From NCBI GenBank assembly GCA_040307385.1, contig JAWRJQ010000057.1, positions 1 through 10,499 of the forward strand: a DNA stretch of 10,499 nucleotides, given 5' to 3'. Every line of letters starts with the position of its first letter. Positions within the stretch are counted from its first letter, which is position 1. Of this stretch, positions 1 through 5,609 are shown one piece after another. The DNA comes from RUG721 sp040307385. GTDB lineage: Bacteria > Actinomycetota > Coriobacteriia > Coriobacteriales > Atopobiaceae. Made by a program: the position numbers and the translations under genes. The notes beneath the pieces were generated by a model. The model had not been told where the DNA came from. It saw only the letters and a program-made list of their open reading frames with translations, and did not search any database.

Positions 1-129
1 GAGCACGGCGGCACCGTATCCCTTGCCCTGAAAGCGTCGGTCGATCATGAATTGCTGCAGACTATAGCCGAACGGCTCATATGCAAACCCCTGGCCGCAT
101 TGCGCCGAAGAACCCGCTCGGATCGATCC
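1..129 (-). pseudogene. GNAT-family N-acetyltransferase remnant, 5'-truncated and cut by the window edge
   Basis: Reading the minus strand in the frame whose last codon here is 1-3, the translation contains YEPFGYSLQQFMIDRRFQGK followed by GYGAAVL. QGKGYG fits the Q/R-x-x-G-x-G acetyl-CoA pyrophosphate-binding motif A of GNAT acetyltransferases. The preceding hydrophobic strand ending in MIDRR resembles the segment before motif A in spermidine/diamine acetyltransferases such as BltD. The frame is closed upstream by TGA at 130-132, and the only in-frame start is the ATG at 46-48, inside the motif A strand. About 60 N-terminal residues expected for the family are therefore missing. The neighbouring membrane-protein gene ends only 9 nt upstream of the TGA, so a deletion probably joined the two. 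The 3' part lies outside the window. A frameshift in place of a deletion is possible, but the other two minus frames show no GNAT-like sequence. Family assignment is moderately sure; substrate is unknown. Confidence 0.55.
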
Positions 130-138
130 TCAGCTCGC

Positions 139-528
139 CTAACGCAGCCGACGGATGAGAATGAGGGTGGGGATGCTGGCGACAAACCCGAAGAGGCCCA
201 CGAACGCGAAGGCGCCTCCTTGATTGATCCGGGTGAAAACCGTATAGGCCACCGAGCAAACCGCTACCGCGCAGGCATAGATGCTTGCGGCCATCGCGAT
301 GGCAGCGGTGCGCCGGGAGACGTATAGGATTGCGAGGACACCCAGCGGCACAAGGAGAACCCCCATGATGATGAGCGCTTGGGCGAGCTGGATGGTCGAT
401 TCACCGCCGACCCTTGCGGTAAGCCCGGTGCTCCAGAAGAGCACCCCCATGCCGGCGAGGATGACAGCGGCGATTATGTCGAGGATGCCCATCTGTTTGA
501 GGCGGGTCGCGGCTGATCTCGTGTCCAT
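139..528 (-). CDS. Small integral membrane protein of unknown function (four predicted helices)
   Basis: I do not recognise the family of this 129-residue protein. It has a short basic N-terminus (MDTRSAATRLKQ) and four hydrophobic segments at about residues 14-36, 46-70, 74-98 and 104-125. SRR follows helix 2 and RRLR ends the protein, so the positive-inside rule suggests both ends in the cytoplasm. No catalytic motif, signal-peptidase site or metal ligand is apparent. I chose the ATG at 526-528 because AAGAAGG lies about 6 nt upstream. Longer in-frame starts exist at 546 and at 606, but the first has no good ribosome binding site and the second lies inside the operon terminator hairpin. The gene follows that terminator in the same direction. 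A TACAAT hexamer on the minus strand at about 579-584 could be a -10 box, but no convincing -35 accompanies it. The GNAT remnant begins just downstream. Confidence 0.72.
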   Translation of the reverse strand: MDTRSAATRLKQMGILDIIAAVILAGMGVLFWSTGLTARVGGESTIQLAQALIIMGVLLVPLGVLAILYVSRRTAAIAMAASIYACAVAVCSVAYTVFTRINQGGAFAFVGLFGFVASIPTLILIRRLR

Positions 529-590
529 AGCAAGCCTTCTTTCCATCTGAAATGTGTCGGATTGCCTCGCGCCCCCCTTATTGTATACGG

Positions 591-623
591 AAAATGGCAT
601 AGCCATCGTTCTGGCTATGCCAT
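591..623 (-). terminator. Rho-independent terminator at the end of the alpha operon
   Basis: A perfect 11-bp inverted repeat (ATGGCATAGCC at 594-604, GGCTATGCCAT at 613-623) encloses an 8-nt loop. On the minus strand the stem ends in a run of four T (591-594, the first being part of the stem). It lies 73 nt downstream of the rplQ stop and before the small membrane-protein gene, as expected for the end of the operon. The T-run is short, so readthrough is plausible. There is no T-run on the plus side, so I do not call it bidirectional. Confidence 0.78.
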
Positions 624-696
624 CTCAGCATAACGTTGCAGTACCGGGATTCCCTATGAGGAAGCCTCTGGCATCCGCGCAAAGCGGAGCTTGAAG

Positions 697-1209
697 CTAC
701 TCGGCGGTCTCCTCGGCGGGCGTCTCCTCGACGGGAGCCTCCTCCGCAGCGGCCTCCTCGACCTTCTCCTCGGCCTTGGGCGCGGGGGCGGCCTTCTTGG
801 CGACCTTGGTGACGCTGCTCTTGGCGGCCTTCGCCTTCTTCTGAACGGGCTCGGTCACGAGCTCGATGATGACCACCTCGGCGGCATCGCCCTTGCGCGG
901 GCCGAGTTTCATGATGCGGGTGTAGCCGCCGTTGCGGTCGGCCCACATGCCCTGCGCGGCCTTCTCGAAGACCTCGCGCACCAGATCGGCGTTGCCCATC
1001 TTGGCGATGGCAAGGCGACGGGAGGCGAGATCGCCCTTCTTGGCCCAGGTGATGATGCGATCGACATCGGGACGGATAGCCTTGGCGCGCTGCTCGAGGG
1101 TCTTGATGCGATCGTTCTCGAACAAGGCGCACACCAGGCCCTTCTTGATTGCCTTGGTATGGCTCGCATCCGTGCCAAGCTTCATACCATGTTTCTTGTT
1201 GTGCCTCAT
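697..1209 (-). CDS. rplQ: 50S ribosomal protein L17 with long acidic C-terminal tail
   Basis: L17 is a large-subunit protein that binds 23S rRNA near the exit-tunnel side of the ribosome. The first ~118 residues match the family closely, with MRHNKKHGMKLGTDASHTKA at the N-terminus, then an FENDRIKTLEQRAKAIRP segment and a C-terminal NGGYTRIMKLGPRKGDAAE block. Residues about 120-170 form a low-complexity tail, first Lys/Ala-rich and then Ala/Glu/Pro-rich, ending EETPAEETAE. The total of 170 residues compares with about 115-130 in most bacteria; such tails are common in Actinomycetota. The ATG at 1209 is preceded by AGGAGA. The gene is the last of the operon, 21 nt after rpoA. Confidence 0.97.
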   Translation of the reverse strand: MRHNKKHGMKLGTDASHTKAIKKGLVCALFENDRIKTLEQRAKAIRPDVDRIITWAKKGDLASRRLAIAKMGNADLVREVFEKAAQGMWADRNGGYTRIMKLGPRKGDAAEVVIIELVTEPVQKKAKAAKSSVTKVAKKAAPAPKAEEKVEEAAAEEAPVEETPAEETAE

Positions 1210-1230
1210 GATCTAGCTTCTCCTAAACTG

Positions 1231-2172
1231 TTAAGCCTTAAGGGAGAGGCCCATGGCCTCGAGCTTATCCTTGACTTCCTCGATGGACTTGACGCCGAAG
1301 TTGCGGATGTTCAAGAGGTCGTTCTCGGAGAACTCGACCAGCTGACGCACAGCGTGGATGCCAGCGCGCTTGAGGCAGTTGTAGGAGCGGACCGAAAGGT
1401 CGAGGTCCTCGATCTGCTTGTCAAGCTCGACGTTATCCTCCTCGGTGCCCACGGCGAAAATCGAGGGCTCCTCGTCGAGCTCATCAGCATCGGCGAGGTT
1501 CATGAACGCAGTCATGTGCTGATTGATGATGTTGGCGGCCTCCACCACGGCATCGCGCGGCGAGACCGAGCCGTTGGTCTCAACCTCGAGCACAAGGCGA
1601 TCGTAGTCGGTGTGGCGGCCGATGCGGCACGCCTCCACGAACTTGGCGCAGCGGCGCACGGGCGAGTAGAGCGAATCCACGTGCACGACGCCGATGGGGT
1701 CGCCGTCGCGCTCGTTGTCCTCGCCGGAGACGTAGCCTCGGCCGATGCCGATGCGCATGCGCATGGCCAGATGCGCTCCCTTGCCCAGCGAGCAGATAAC
1801 GTGCTCGGGGTTGATGAGCTCGAACTCGGCGGGGACGTCGAAGTCGCCGCCGGTAACGGTGGCGGGGCCGTCGATGTTGATCGAGGCCTCGGCCTCATCG
1901 CCGGTGCCCATGGAGCGGAACACGAGGCCCTTCACGTTGAGCACGATATCGGTGACGTCCTCGTGGACGCCCTCGATGGTCGAGAACTCATGCTGCACGC
2001 CGTCGATGGCGATGGCCTGCACGGCAGCGCCCTCGAGCGAGGACAGCAGCACGCGACGCAGCGAATTGCCCAGCGTCTCGCCATAGCCATGCTCAAGCGG
2101 CTCCACGCTGATACGCGCGAGGTTCTCGTGAATCTCCTCTACCGACACCTGCGGTCGGACGAATTCGGACAT
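1231..2172 (-). CDS. rpoA: DNA-directed RNA polymerase alpha subunit
   Basis: The alpha subunit dimerises to nucleate RNA polymerase assembly, and its C-terminal domain contacts promoter UP elements and activators. The 313-residue product has the usual two domains. The N-terminal domain (about 1-230) carries GYGETLGNSLRRVLLSSLEG. An acidic linker (about 228-255) leads to the C-terminal domain (about 256-313). Residues corresponding to E. coli R265, N268, G296, K298 and S299 are present as R262, N265, G293, K295 and S296. A TTG twelve bases further upstream extends the frame, but it overlaps GGAGGA, which is well placed as the ribosome binding site for the ATG at 2172. That ATG gives MSEFVRPQV. 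The gene lies 22 nt after rpsD, in the standard alpha-operon position. Confidence 0.98.
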   Translation of the reverse strand: MSEFVRPQVSVEEIHENLARISVEPLEHGYGETLGNSLRRVLLSSLEGAAVQAIAIDGVQHEFSTIEGVHEDVTDIVLNVKGLVFRSMGTGDEAEASINIDGPATVTGGDFDVPAEFELINPEHVICSLGKGAHLAMRMRIGIGRGYVSGEDNERDGDPIGVVHVDSLYSPVRRCAKFVEACRIGRHTDYDRLVLEVETNGSVSPRDAVVEAANIINQHMTAFMNLADADELDEEPSIFAVGTEEDNVELDKQIEDLDLSVRSYNCLKRAGIHAVRQLVEFSENDLLNIRNFGVKSIEEVKDKLEAMGLSLKA

Positions 2173-2194
2173 TGCTTCCTCCAATACACGCAGT

Positions 2195-2800
2195 CTACTT
2201 GGAGTAGAGCTCGACGATGAGCTGGGGGTCGATCGTGCCGTCGGTGACCAGATCGATCTGGTCGCGGGAGGGCACGGAGAGGACCGTGCCGGCCAGCTTC
2301 TCGATATCGACCTCGAGCCACGCGGGCACCGCCATGTGCTCGGTGTGGATGAGCGCCTCCTTGATGGGGAGGAGATCCTTGAACTTGGAGGCGACCTCGA
2401 TCTTATCGCCGGCCTTCACGCGGTACGACGGGATGTCGACGCGCCTGCCGTTGACGGCGATGTGGCCGTGGCGCACGGTTTGGCGGGCCTCCTTGCGCGT
2501 ACGCGCAAAGCCCAGACGGAACACGACGTTGTCGAGACGGGTCTCGAGGATCGTCATGAGGCTGTCGCCCGTGATGCCCTTGGTCTTGAGCGCGAGCTCG
2601 TAGTAGCCGCGGAACTGCTTCTCGAGCACGCCGTAGATGAACTTGGCCTTCTGCTTCTCGCGAAGCTGCTGGCCGTACTCGCTCTCCTGGCGGCGGCGCT
2701 GCTTGGGCTTGCGGTGGGACTCCTTGTTGATTCCCATGACAACGGGATCGATGCCGAGGGAGCGGCACCGTTTGAGGACAGGCGTCCTATCAATTGCCAT
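2195..2800 (-). CDS. rpsD: 30S ribosomal protein S4 (zinc-free N-terminus)
   Basis: S4 is a primary 16S rRNA-binding protein that nucleates 30S assembly; in E. coli it also represses the alpha operon. The 201-residue product has the conserved central region (EKQKAKFIYGVLEKQFRGYY) and an S4 RNA-binding domain at about residues 90-155 (RLDNVVFRLGFARTRKEARQ, then HIAVNGRRVDIPSYRVKAGD). The N-terminus, MAIDRTPVLKRCRSLGIDP, is unusual. It lacks the common RYxGP start and the four-cysteine zinc knuckle; the only cysteine in the N-terminal region is C12. The ATG at 2800 lies 18 nt after rpsK, with GGAAGGATA upstream. I see no obvious alpha-operon pseudoknot, but that cannot be judged by eye. Confidence 0.98.
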   Translation of the reverse strand: MAIDRTPVLKRCRSLGIDPVVMGINKESHRKPKQRRRQESEYGQQLREKQKAKFIYGVLEKQFRGYYELALKTKGITGDSLMTILETRLDNVVFRLGFARTRKEARQTVRHGHIAVNGRRVDIPSYRVKAGDKIEVASKFKDLLPIKEALIHTEHMAVPAWLEVDIEKLAGTVLSVPSRDQIDLVTDGTIDPQLIVELYSK

Positions 2801-2818
2801 TGCTCGTATCCTTCCTAG

Positions 2819-3220
2819 CTACACACGACGGCGCTTCTTGGGGCGGCAGCCGTTGTGCGGAATGGGGGTCTTGTCCAGAATGCCCGAAACCTCGAGGCCG
2901 GCGGCCTGAAGGGAACGGACTGCGGTCTCGCGGCCGGAACCAGGGCCTTTGACGAAGACCTGGACCTTCTTGAGGCCGTGCTCCATGGCTGCCTTGGCGG
3001 CCGCCTCGGCGGCGAGCTGCGCCGCGAACGGGGTTGACTTGCGGGAGCCCTTGAAGCCGACAGTACCGCCGGACTGCCAGGAAATGACATTACCCTGCGG
3101 ATCGGTGATCGAGACGATCGTGTTGTTGAACGTGCTCTTGATGTGGGCCTGGCCCACGGCGATGTTCTTGCGGTCGGCGCGGCGGACGCGCGTGGTGCGA
3201 ACATTCTTCTTCTGTGCCAT
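2819..3220 (-). CDS. rpsK: 30S ribosomal protein S11
   Basis: S11 sits on the 30S platform near the E site, next to S18 and S21, and supports mRNA selection. The 133-residue product has a basic N-terminus (MAQKKNVRTTRVRRADRKN), the conserved core HIKSTFNNTIVSITDPQGN and WQSGGTVGFKGSRKSTPFAA, and the C-terminal signature ending in PIPHNGCRPKKRRRV. Length is normal (about 130). The ATG at 3220 is 9 nt from the rpsM stop, and its ribosome binding site (TAGGAGCAAC) includes the rpsM stop codon, which implies coupled translation. It is flanked by rpsM and rpsD as usual. Confidence 0.98.
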   Translation of the reverse strand: MAQKKNVRTTRVRRADRKNIAVGQAHIKSTFNNTIVSITDPQGNVISWQSGGTVGFKGSRKSTPFAAQLAAEAAAKAAMEHGLKKVQVFVKGPGSGRETAVRSLQAAGLEVSGILDKTPIPHNGCRPKKRRRV

Positions 3221-3229
3221 GAGTTGCTC

Positions 3230-3601
3230 CTAGCCCTTCTTCCGAGCACCGATCTGACGCTTCTTGCCCTTGCGGGTGCGAGCGTTGGTGTGGGTGCGCT
3301 GGCCGTGGACAGGGAGTCCCTTGCGATGGCGGAGGCCACGGTAGCAGCCGATCTCCATGAGGCGGGCGGTGTTCTGCCTCACCTCGCGGCGGAGGTCGCC
3401 TTCCGTGGTGTAGTTTGCATCGATATAGTCGCGGATCTTGGAGACTTCGTCCTCGGAGAGATCCTTGACGCGGGTGCTGGGGTCGACGCCGGTCTCAGCG
3501 CAGATCTTGGTAGCGCTGCTCTGGCCGATGCCGTACAGGTAGGTGAGTCCGATCTCGACGCGCTTATCGCGCGGCAGATCGACGCCGTTGATACGGGCCA
3601 A
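3230..3601 (-). CDS. rpsM: 30S ribosomal protein S13, TTG start
   Basis: S13 lies in the 30S head and forms intersubunit bridges with L5 and 23S rRNA. The 123-residue product begins (M)ARINGVDLPRDKRVEIGLTY and carries the helix-hairpin-helix-like region around YGIGQSSATKI. It ends with the signature RGLRHRKGLPVHGQRTHTNA followed by RTRKGKKRQIGARKKG. The family start falls exactly on a TTG codon at 3599-3601. GAGAGGAGC is placed about 6 nt upstream, and there is no ATG in a better position, so the start is firmly TTG. It is 14 nt after rpmJ. Confidence 0.97.
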   Translation of the reverse strand: MARINGVDLPRDKRVEIGLTYLYGIGQSSATKICAETGVDPSTRVKDLSEDEVSKIRDYIDANYTTEGDLRREVRQNTARLMEIGCYRGLRHRKGLPVHGQRTHTNARTRKGKKRQIGARKKG

Positions 3602-3615
3602 CTGAAGCTCCTCTC

Positions 3616-3729
3616 TTAGCCCTGACGCTGCTTATGGCGCGGGTTATCGCAGATGACGTAAACCTTGCCGTGGCGACGAATGACCTTGCATTTATCGCAC
3701 ATCTTTTTGACCGAAGGACGTACCTTCAT
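3616..3729 (-). CDS. rpmJ: 50S ribosomal protein L36 (zinc form)
   Basis: This 37-residue gene encodes MKVRPSVKKMCDKCKVIRRH, then GKVYVICDNPRHKQRQG. L36 is a small late-assembling 50S protein. C11, C14, C27 and H32 form the standard zinc site, so this is the zinc-containing paralogue; zinc-free versions lack these residues. The ATG at 3729 has a strong ribosome binding site (AGGAGGGATAGC). It is followed 14 nt later by rpsM, as in most Gram-positive alpha operons. The spacer back to infA is 125 nt, unusually long for this operon. Confidence 0.97.
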   Translation of the reverse strand: MKVRPSVKKMCDKCKVIRRHGKVYVICDNPRHKQRQG

Positions 3730-3854
3730 GATGCTATCCCTCCTGAATCGAGGATACATTCGGTGCTTCTTGTGGCGGATCAGGTGGAAGCTGACCCACG
3801 CTATATGCTCGCCCAGCCGCAGGCGTGAAATGCCGTATGGATGGAAGCGCTCCC
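3730..3854 (-). other. infA-rpmJ intergenic spacer
   Basis: This 125-nt gap separates the infA stop from the rpmJ start. It ends in a strong Shine-Dalgarno sequence for rpmJ. I see no reading frame, no convincing promoter pair and only short, weak potential stems (4-bp arms), so I assign no function. Confidence 0.4.
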
Positions 3855-4073
3855 CTACTTGTAGCGGTAGGTGATGCGCCCCCTCGTGAGGTCGTACGGA
3901 GAGATCTCCACGACGACCCTATCGCCGGGAAGGATGCGGATGTAGTTCATCCGGATCTTGCCCGAGATGGTGCAGAGGATGGTCTTGCCGTTCTCGAGCT
4001 CCACGTTGAACATGGCATTGGGCAGAGGCTCGACGACCTTGCCTTCAAGCTCGATGGCGTCCTGCTTGCTCAA
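3855..4073 (-). CDS. infA: Translation initiation factor IF-1, TTG start
   Basis: IF-1 binds the ribosomal A site during initiation and works with IF-2 and IF-3. The 72-residue product is a single S1/OB-fold domain of normal length, with the family sequence (M)SKQDAIELEGKVVEPLPNAM, the internal KIRMNYIRILPGDRVVVE, and the ending DLTRGRITYRYK. The family N-terminus coincides with a TTG codon at 4071-4073. AGAGGG is 7 nt upstream, and no alternative ATG is available. The gene follows a 104-nt spacer containing a strong promoter-like sequence, so it may head its own transcript (infA-rpmJ-rpsM-rpsK-rpsD-rpoA-rplQ) as well as being read through from map. Confidence 0.98.
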   Translation of the reverse strand: MSKQDAIELEGKVVEPLPNAMFNVELENGKTILCTISGKIRMNYIRILPGDRVVVEISPYDLTRGRITYRYK

Positions 4074-4111
4074 ATTACAACCCTCTCTGACAATCGGCAG
4101 TGCAACGTAGA

Positions 4112-4139
4112 ATCATACCAAAACACGGTCCATTGTCCA
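4112..4139 (-). promoter_or_regulatory. Predicted sigma-A type promoter upstream of infA
   Basis: On the minus strand, TGGACA (4134-4139, five of six matches to TTGACA) is followed after 16 nt by TATGAT (4112-4117, five of six matches to TATAAT). TGG directly before the hexamer gives an extended -10 (TGnTATGAT). Transcription would begin near 4105-4108, leaving a leader of about 33 nt before the infA TTG. The -35 box overlaps the downstream arm of the hairpin at 4137-4170. This is the best promoter-like sequence I noticed in the window. It is predicted by eye only. Confidence 0.62.
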
Positions 4140-4170
4140 AGCTGCGGAAAACGAGCGTTTTGCAGCTTGG
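4137..4170 (-). repeat. Inverted repeat / hairpin between map and infA
   Basis: CCAAGCTGC (4137-4145) pairs with GCAGCTTGG (4162-4170). Inside, AAAAC (4148-4152) pairs with GTTTT (4157-4161) around a GAGC loop. The result is a 14-bp stem broken only by a 2-nt bulge at 4146-4147. It starts 8 nt after the map stop. No T-run follows on either strand, so it is not a standard intrinsic terminator. It could be an RNA structure at the end of the map message, or an operator overlapping the infA promoter -35 region. Confidence 0.7.
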
Positions 4171-4177
4171 CGGCGGC

Positions 4178-4963
4178 TTAGTAGCCTCCCTGCATCGGGC
4201 ACCAGGGGCCCTCGTCGTCCTGGGTGAGGATGACCGGGCCGTCCGCGGTGATGGCGATGGTGTTCTCGTAGTGCGCCGCGAGGCCTCCGTCATCGGTGAC
4301 GACCGTCCATCGGTTGGGAAGCGTGACGGTGGTATACGAACCCTGCGTGATCATGGGCTCGATAGCGATTACCATTCCCACCTGCAGTTTCACGCCTCTG
4401 CCGTAGCGTCCGAAATTGGGAACGCTCGGCTCCTCGTGCATCACGCGGCCCACGCCGTGACCCACGTAATCGCGCACCACGCCGAAGCCGTTGGATTCGG
4501 CAAGCTCCTGCACGGCAGCGCCTATATCGCCGAGATGGTTCCCGGGGACGGCCTGCTCGATGCCCGCTTTGAGGCAATCGCGCGTGCATTCGCAGAGGGC
4601 TTTAGCCTCATCGGAGACAGAACCCACATAAAAAGTCCACGCATTGTCGCCCACCCAACCGTCTCTGGTGGCGCCGGTGTCGATGGAGATGATATCCCCA
4701 TCCTGCAGGATGACCGACGACGACGGAATGCCGTGGACGACTTCCTCGTTGCGCGAGGCGCACACGCTTCCGGGAAAGCCGCCGTAGCCCTTGAACGTGG
4801 GCGTGGCGTGATGGAGGCGGATGAAGCTCTCGACGGCGGCATCGATCTCGGCCGTGGAGACGCCCGGGCGCACGAGGGCCCCGGCACGGCGCAGGGCCGC
4901 TTTGGAAAGCGACCCTGCGGCCTTCATCTCTTCGATTTGCGCGGGAGTCTTGATCTTGATCAT
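4178..4963 (-). CDS. map: Type I methionine aminopeptidase
   Basis: This enzyme removes the initiator methionine from nascent proteins after deformylation. It is a cytosolic dimetal hydrolase of the pita-bread fold. The 261-residue length is normal for the short bacterial type Ia form without an N-terminal zinc-finger extension. The five metal ligands are D95 (SIDTGA), D106 (GWVGDN), H169 (YVGHGVG), E202 (AIEPM) and E233 (HYENT). The catalytic-site histidines H77 (EVVHGIP) and H176 (RVMHEEP) are also present, so the enzyme should be active. The ATG at 4963 overlaps the adk stop in an ATGA junction, which implies translational coupling. A 104-nt spacer with a hairpin follows the stop. Confidence 0.98.
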   Translation of the reverse strand: MIKIKTPAQIEEMKAAGSLSKAALRRAGALVRPGVSTAEIDAAVESFIRLHHATPTFKGYGGFPGSVCASRNEEVVHGIPSSSVILQDGDIISIDTGATRDGWVGDNAWTFYVGSVSDEAKALCECTRDCLKAGIEQAVPGNHLGDIGAAVQELAESNGFGVVRDYVGHGVGRVMHEEPSVPNFGRYGRGVKLQVGMVIAIEPMITQGSYTTVTLPNRWTVVTDDGGLAAHYENTIAITADGPVILTQDDEGPWCPMQGGY

Positions 4964-5586
4964 AGACCGAGGACCTTCTTCACGTTGACGTAGATGTCAT
5001 CCGCGTCGCCCTCGCCGTCAACCTCAACGAGCTTATCCTGGCCCTTGAAGTACTCGACGAGCGGGGCGGTCTTGGAGGCGTAGGTGTCGAGGCGCGTCTG
5101 GATGGCGGCGGGGTCGTCGTCATCGCGGCGGTACATCTCGCCGCCGCAGCGCGGGCACGCGTCCATGGTGTCGTTGCCGGTGAATCCGCACTCCTTGCAG
5201 GAGCGACGGCGCGAGAGACGATCGATGATGACGGCGGCATCGACGGATACGAGCAGGGCGGCGTCGAGGCTCTTGCCCATCTCGGAGAGAACCGAGTCGA
5301 GCGTGACGGCCTGCGCGGTGTTGCGCGGATAGCCGTCGAGGATGAAGCCGGCCTCTACGTCGTCGGATGCGAGGCGCTCCTTGAGAAGCGACAGGACCAG
5401 CTCGTCGGGAACGAGCTGGCCCGAGGTCACATATTCCTTGGCTTCAAGTCCGAGAGGGGTGCCTGCGGCGATGGCGCTGCGCAGCAGATCTCCCGTGGAG
5501 ATGTGGGCGAAGCCGAACTCAGCGGTGAGTTTCTGTGCCTGGGTGCCCTTGCCGGCACCGGGTGCACCGAGCAAAACGAGATTCAT
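4960..5586 (-). CDS. adk: Adenylate kinase with a shortened zinc LID
   Basis: Adenylate kinase catalyses ATP + AMP = 2 ADP and balances cytosolic adenine nucleotides. The 208-residue product shows the P-loop GAPGAGKGTQ (7-16), the AMP-binding HISTGDLLR (28-36) and FILDGYPR (81-88). It also has the LID arginines around RLSRRR (123-128) and the RRDDDDP segment after the LID. The LID carries four cysteines, C130, C133, C144 and C147, in two CxxC pairs that should bind zinc. The middle spacing is 10 residues rather than the 16 of long-form zinc adenylate kinases (C130, C133, C150, C153 in the Geobacillus stearothermophilus enzyme). The usual YHxxFxPP stretch is missing. The ATG at 5586 follows GGGGAGAG, 23 nt after secY. 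The stop overlaps the map start by 4 nt. Confidence 0.98.
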   Translation of the reverse strand: MNLVLLGAPGAGKGTQAQKLTAEFGFAHISTGDLLRSAIAAGTPLGLEAKEYVTSGQLVPDELVLSLLKERLASDDVEAGFILDGYPRNTAQAVTLDSVLSEMGKSLDAALLVSVDAAVIIDRLSRRRSCKECGFTGNDTMDACPRCGGEMYRRDDDDPAAIQTRLDTYASKTAPLVEYFKGQDKLVEVDGEGDADDIYVNVKKVLGL

Positions 5587-5609
5587 GTCTCTCTCCCCTC
5601 TCGAAAACC

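Noticed and set aside
77..259. Sixty-codon minus-strand frame overlapping the end of the membrane-protein gene, considered as the missing GNAT N-terminus via a frameshift
   Set aside because: Its translation is His/Arg/Pro-rich and does not resemble the GNAT N-terminal region; most of it is a shadow of the membrane-protein gene.
529..606. Longer start (GCTATGCCA context at 606) for the small membrane protein
   Set aside because: The upstream start lies inside the terminator hairpin and adds a polar, non-family segment; the ATG at 528 has a better ribosome binding site.
674..688. Small hairpin (TCCGC/GCGGA) just after rplQ as the operon terminator
   Set aside because: Only 5 bp and no T-run; the 11-bp stem at 594-623 with TTTT is a much better candidate.
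691..2220. A 509-codon open frame on the plus strand opposite rplQ and rpoA
   Set aside because: It is antisense to two unmistakable genes and leucine/glycine/aspartate-rich in the way GC-rich codon bias creates mirror frames; no recognisable domain.
4137..4170. Intrinsic terminator after map
   Set aside because: The stem is strong but neither strand has a T-run after it; recorded as an inverted repeat instead.
4100..4993. A 297-codon plus-strand frame opposite map
   Set aside because: Antisense to map, which has all its catalytic residues; no homology seen.
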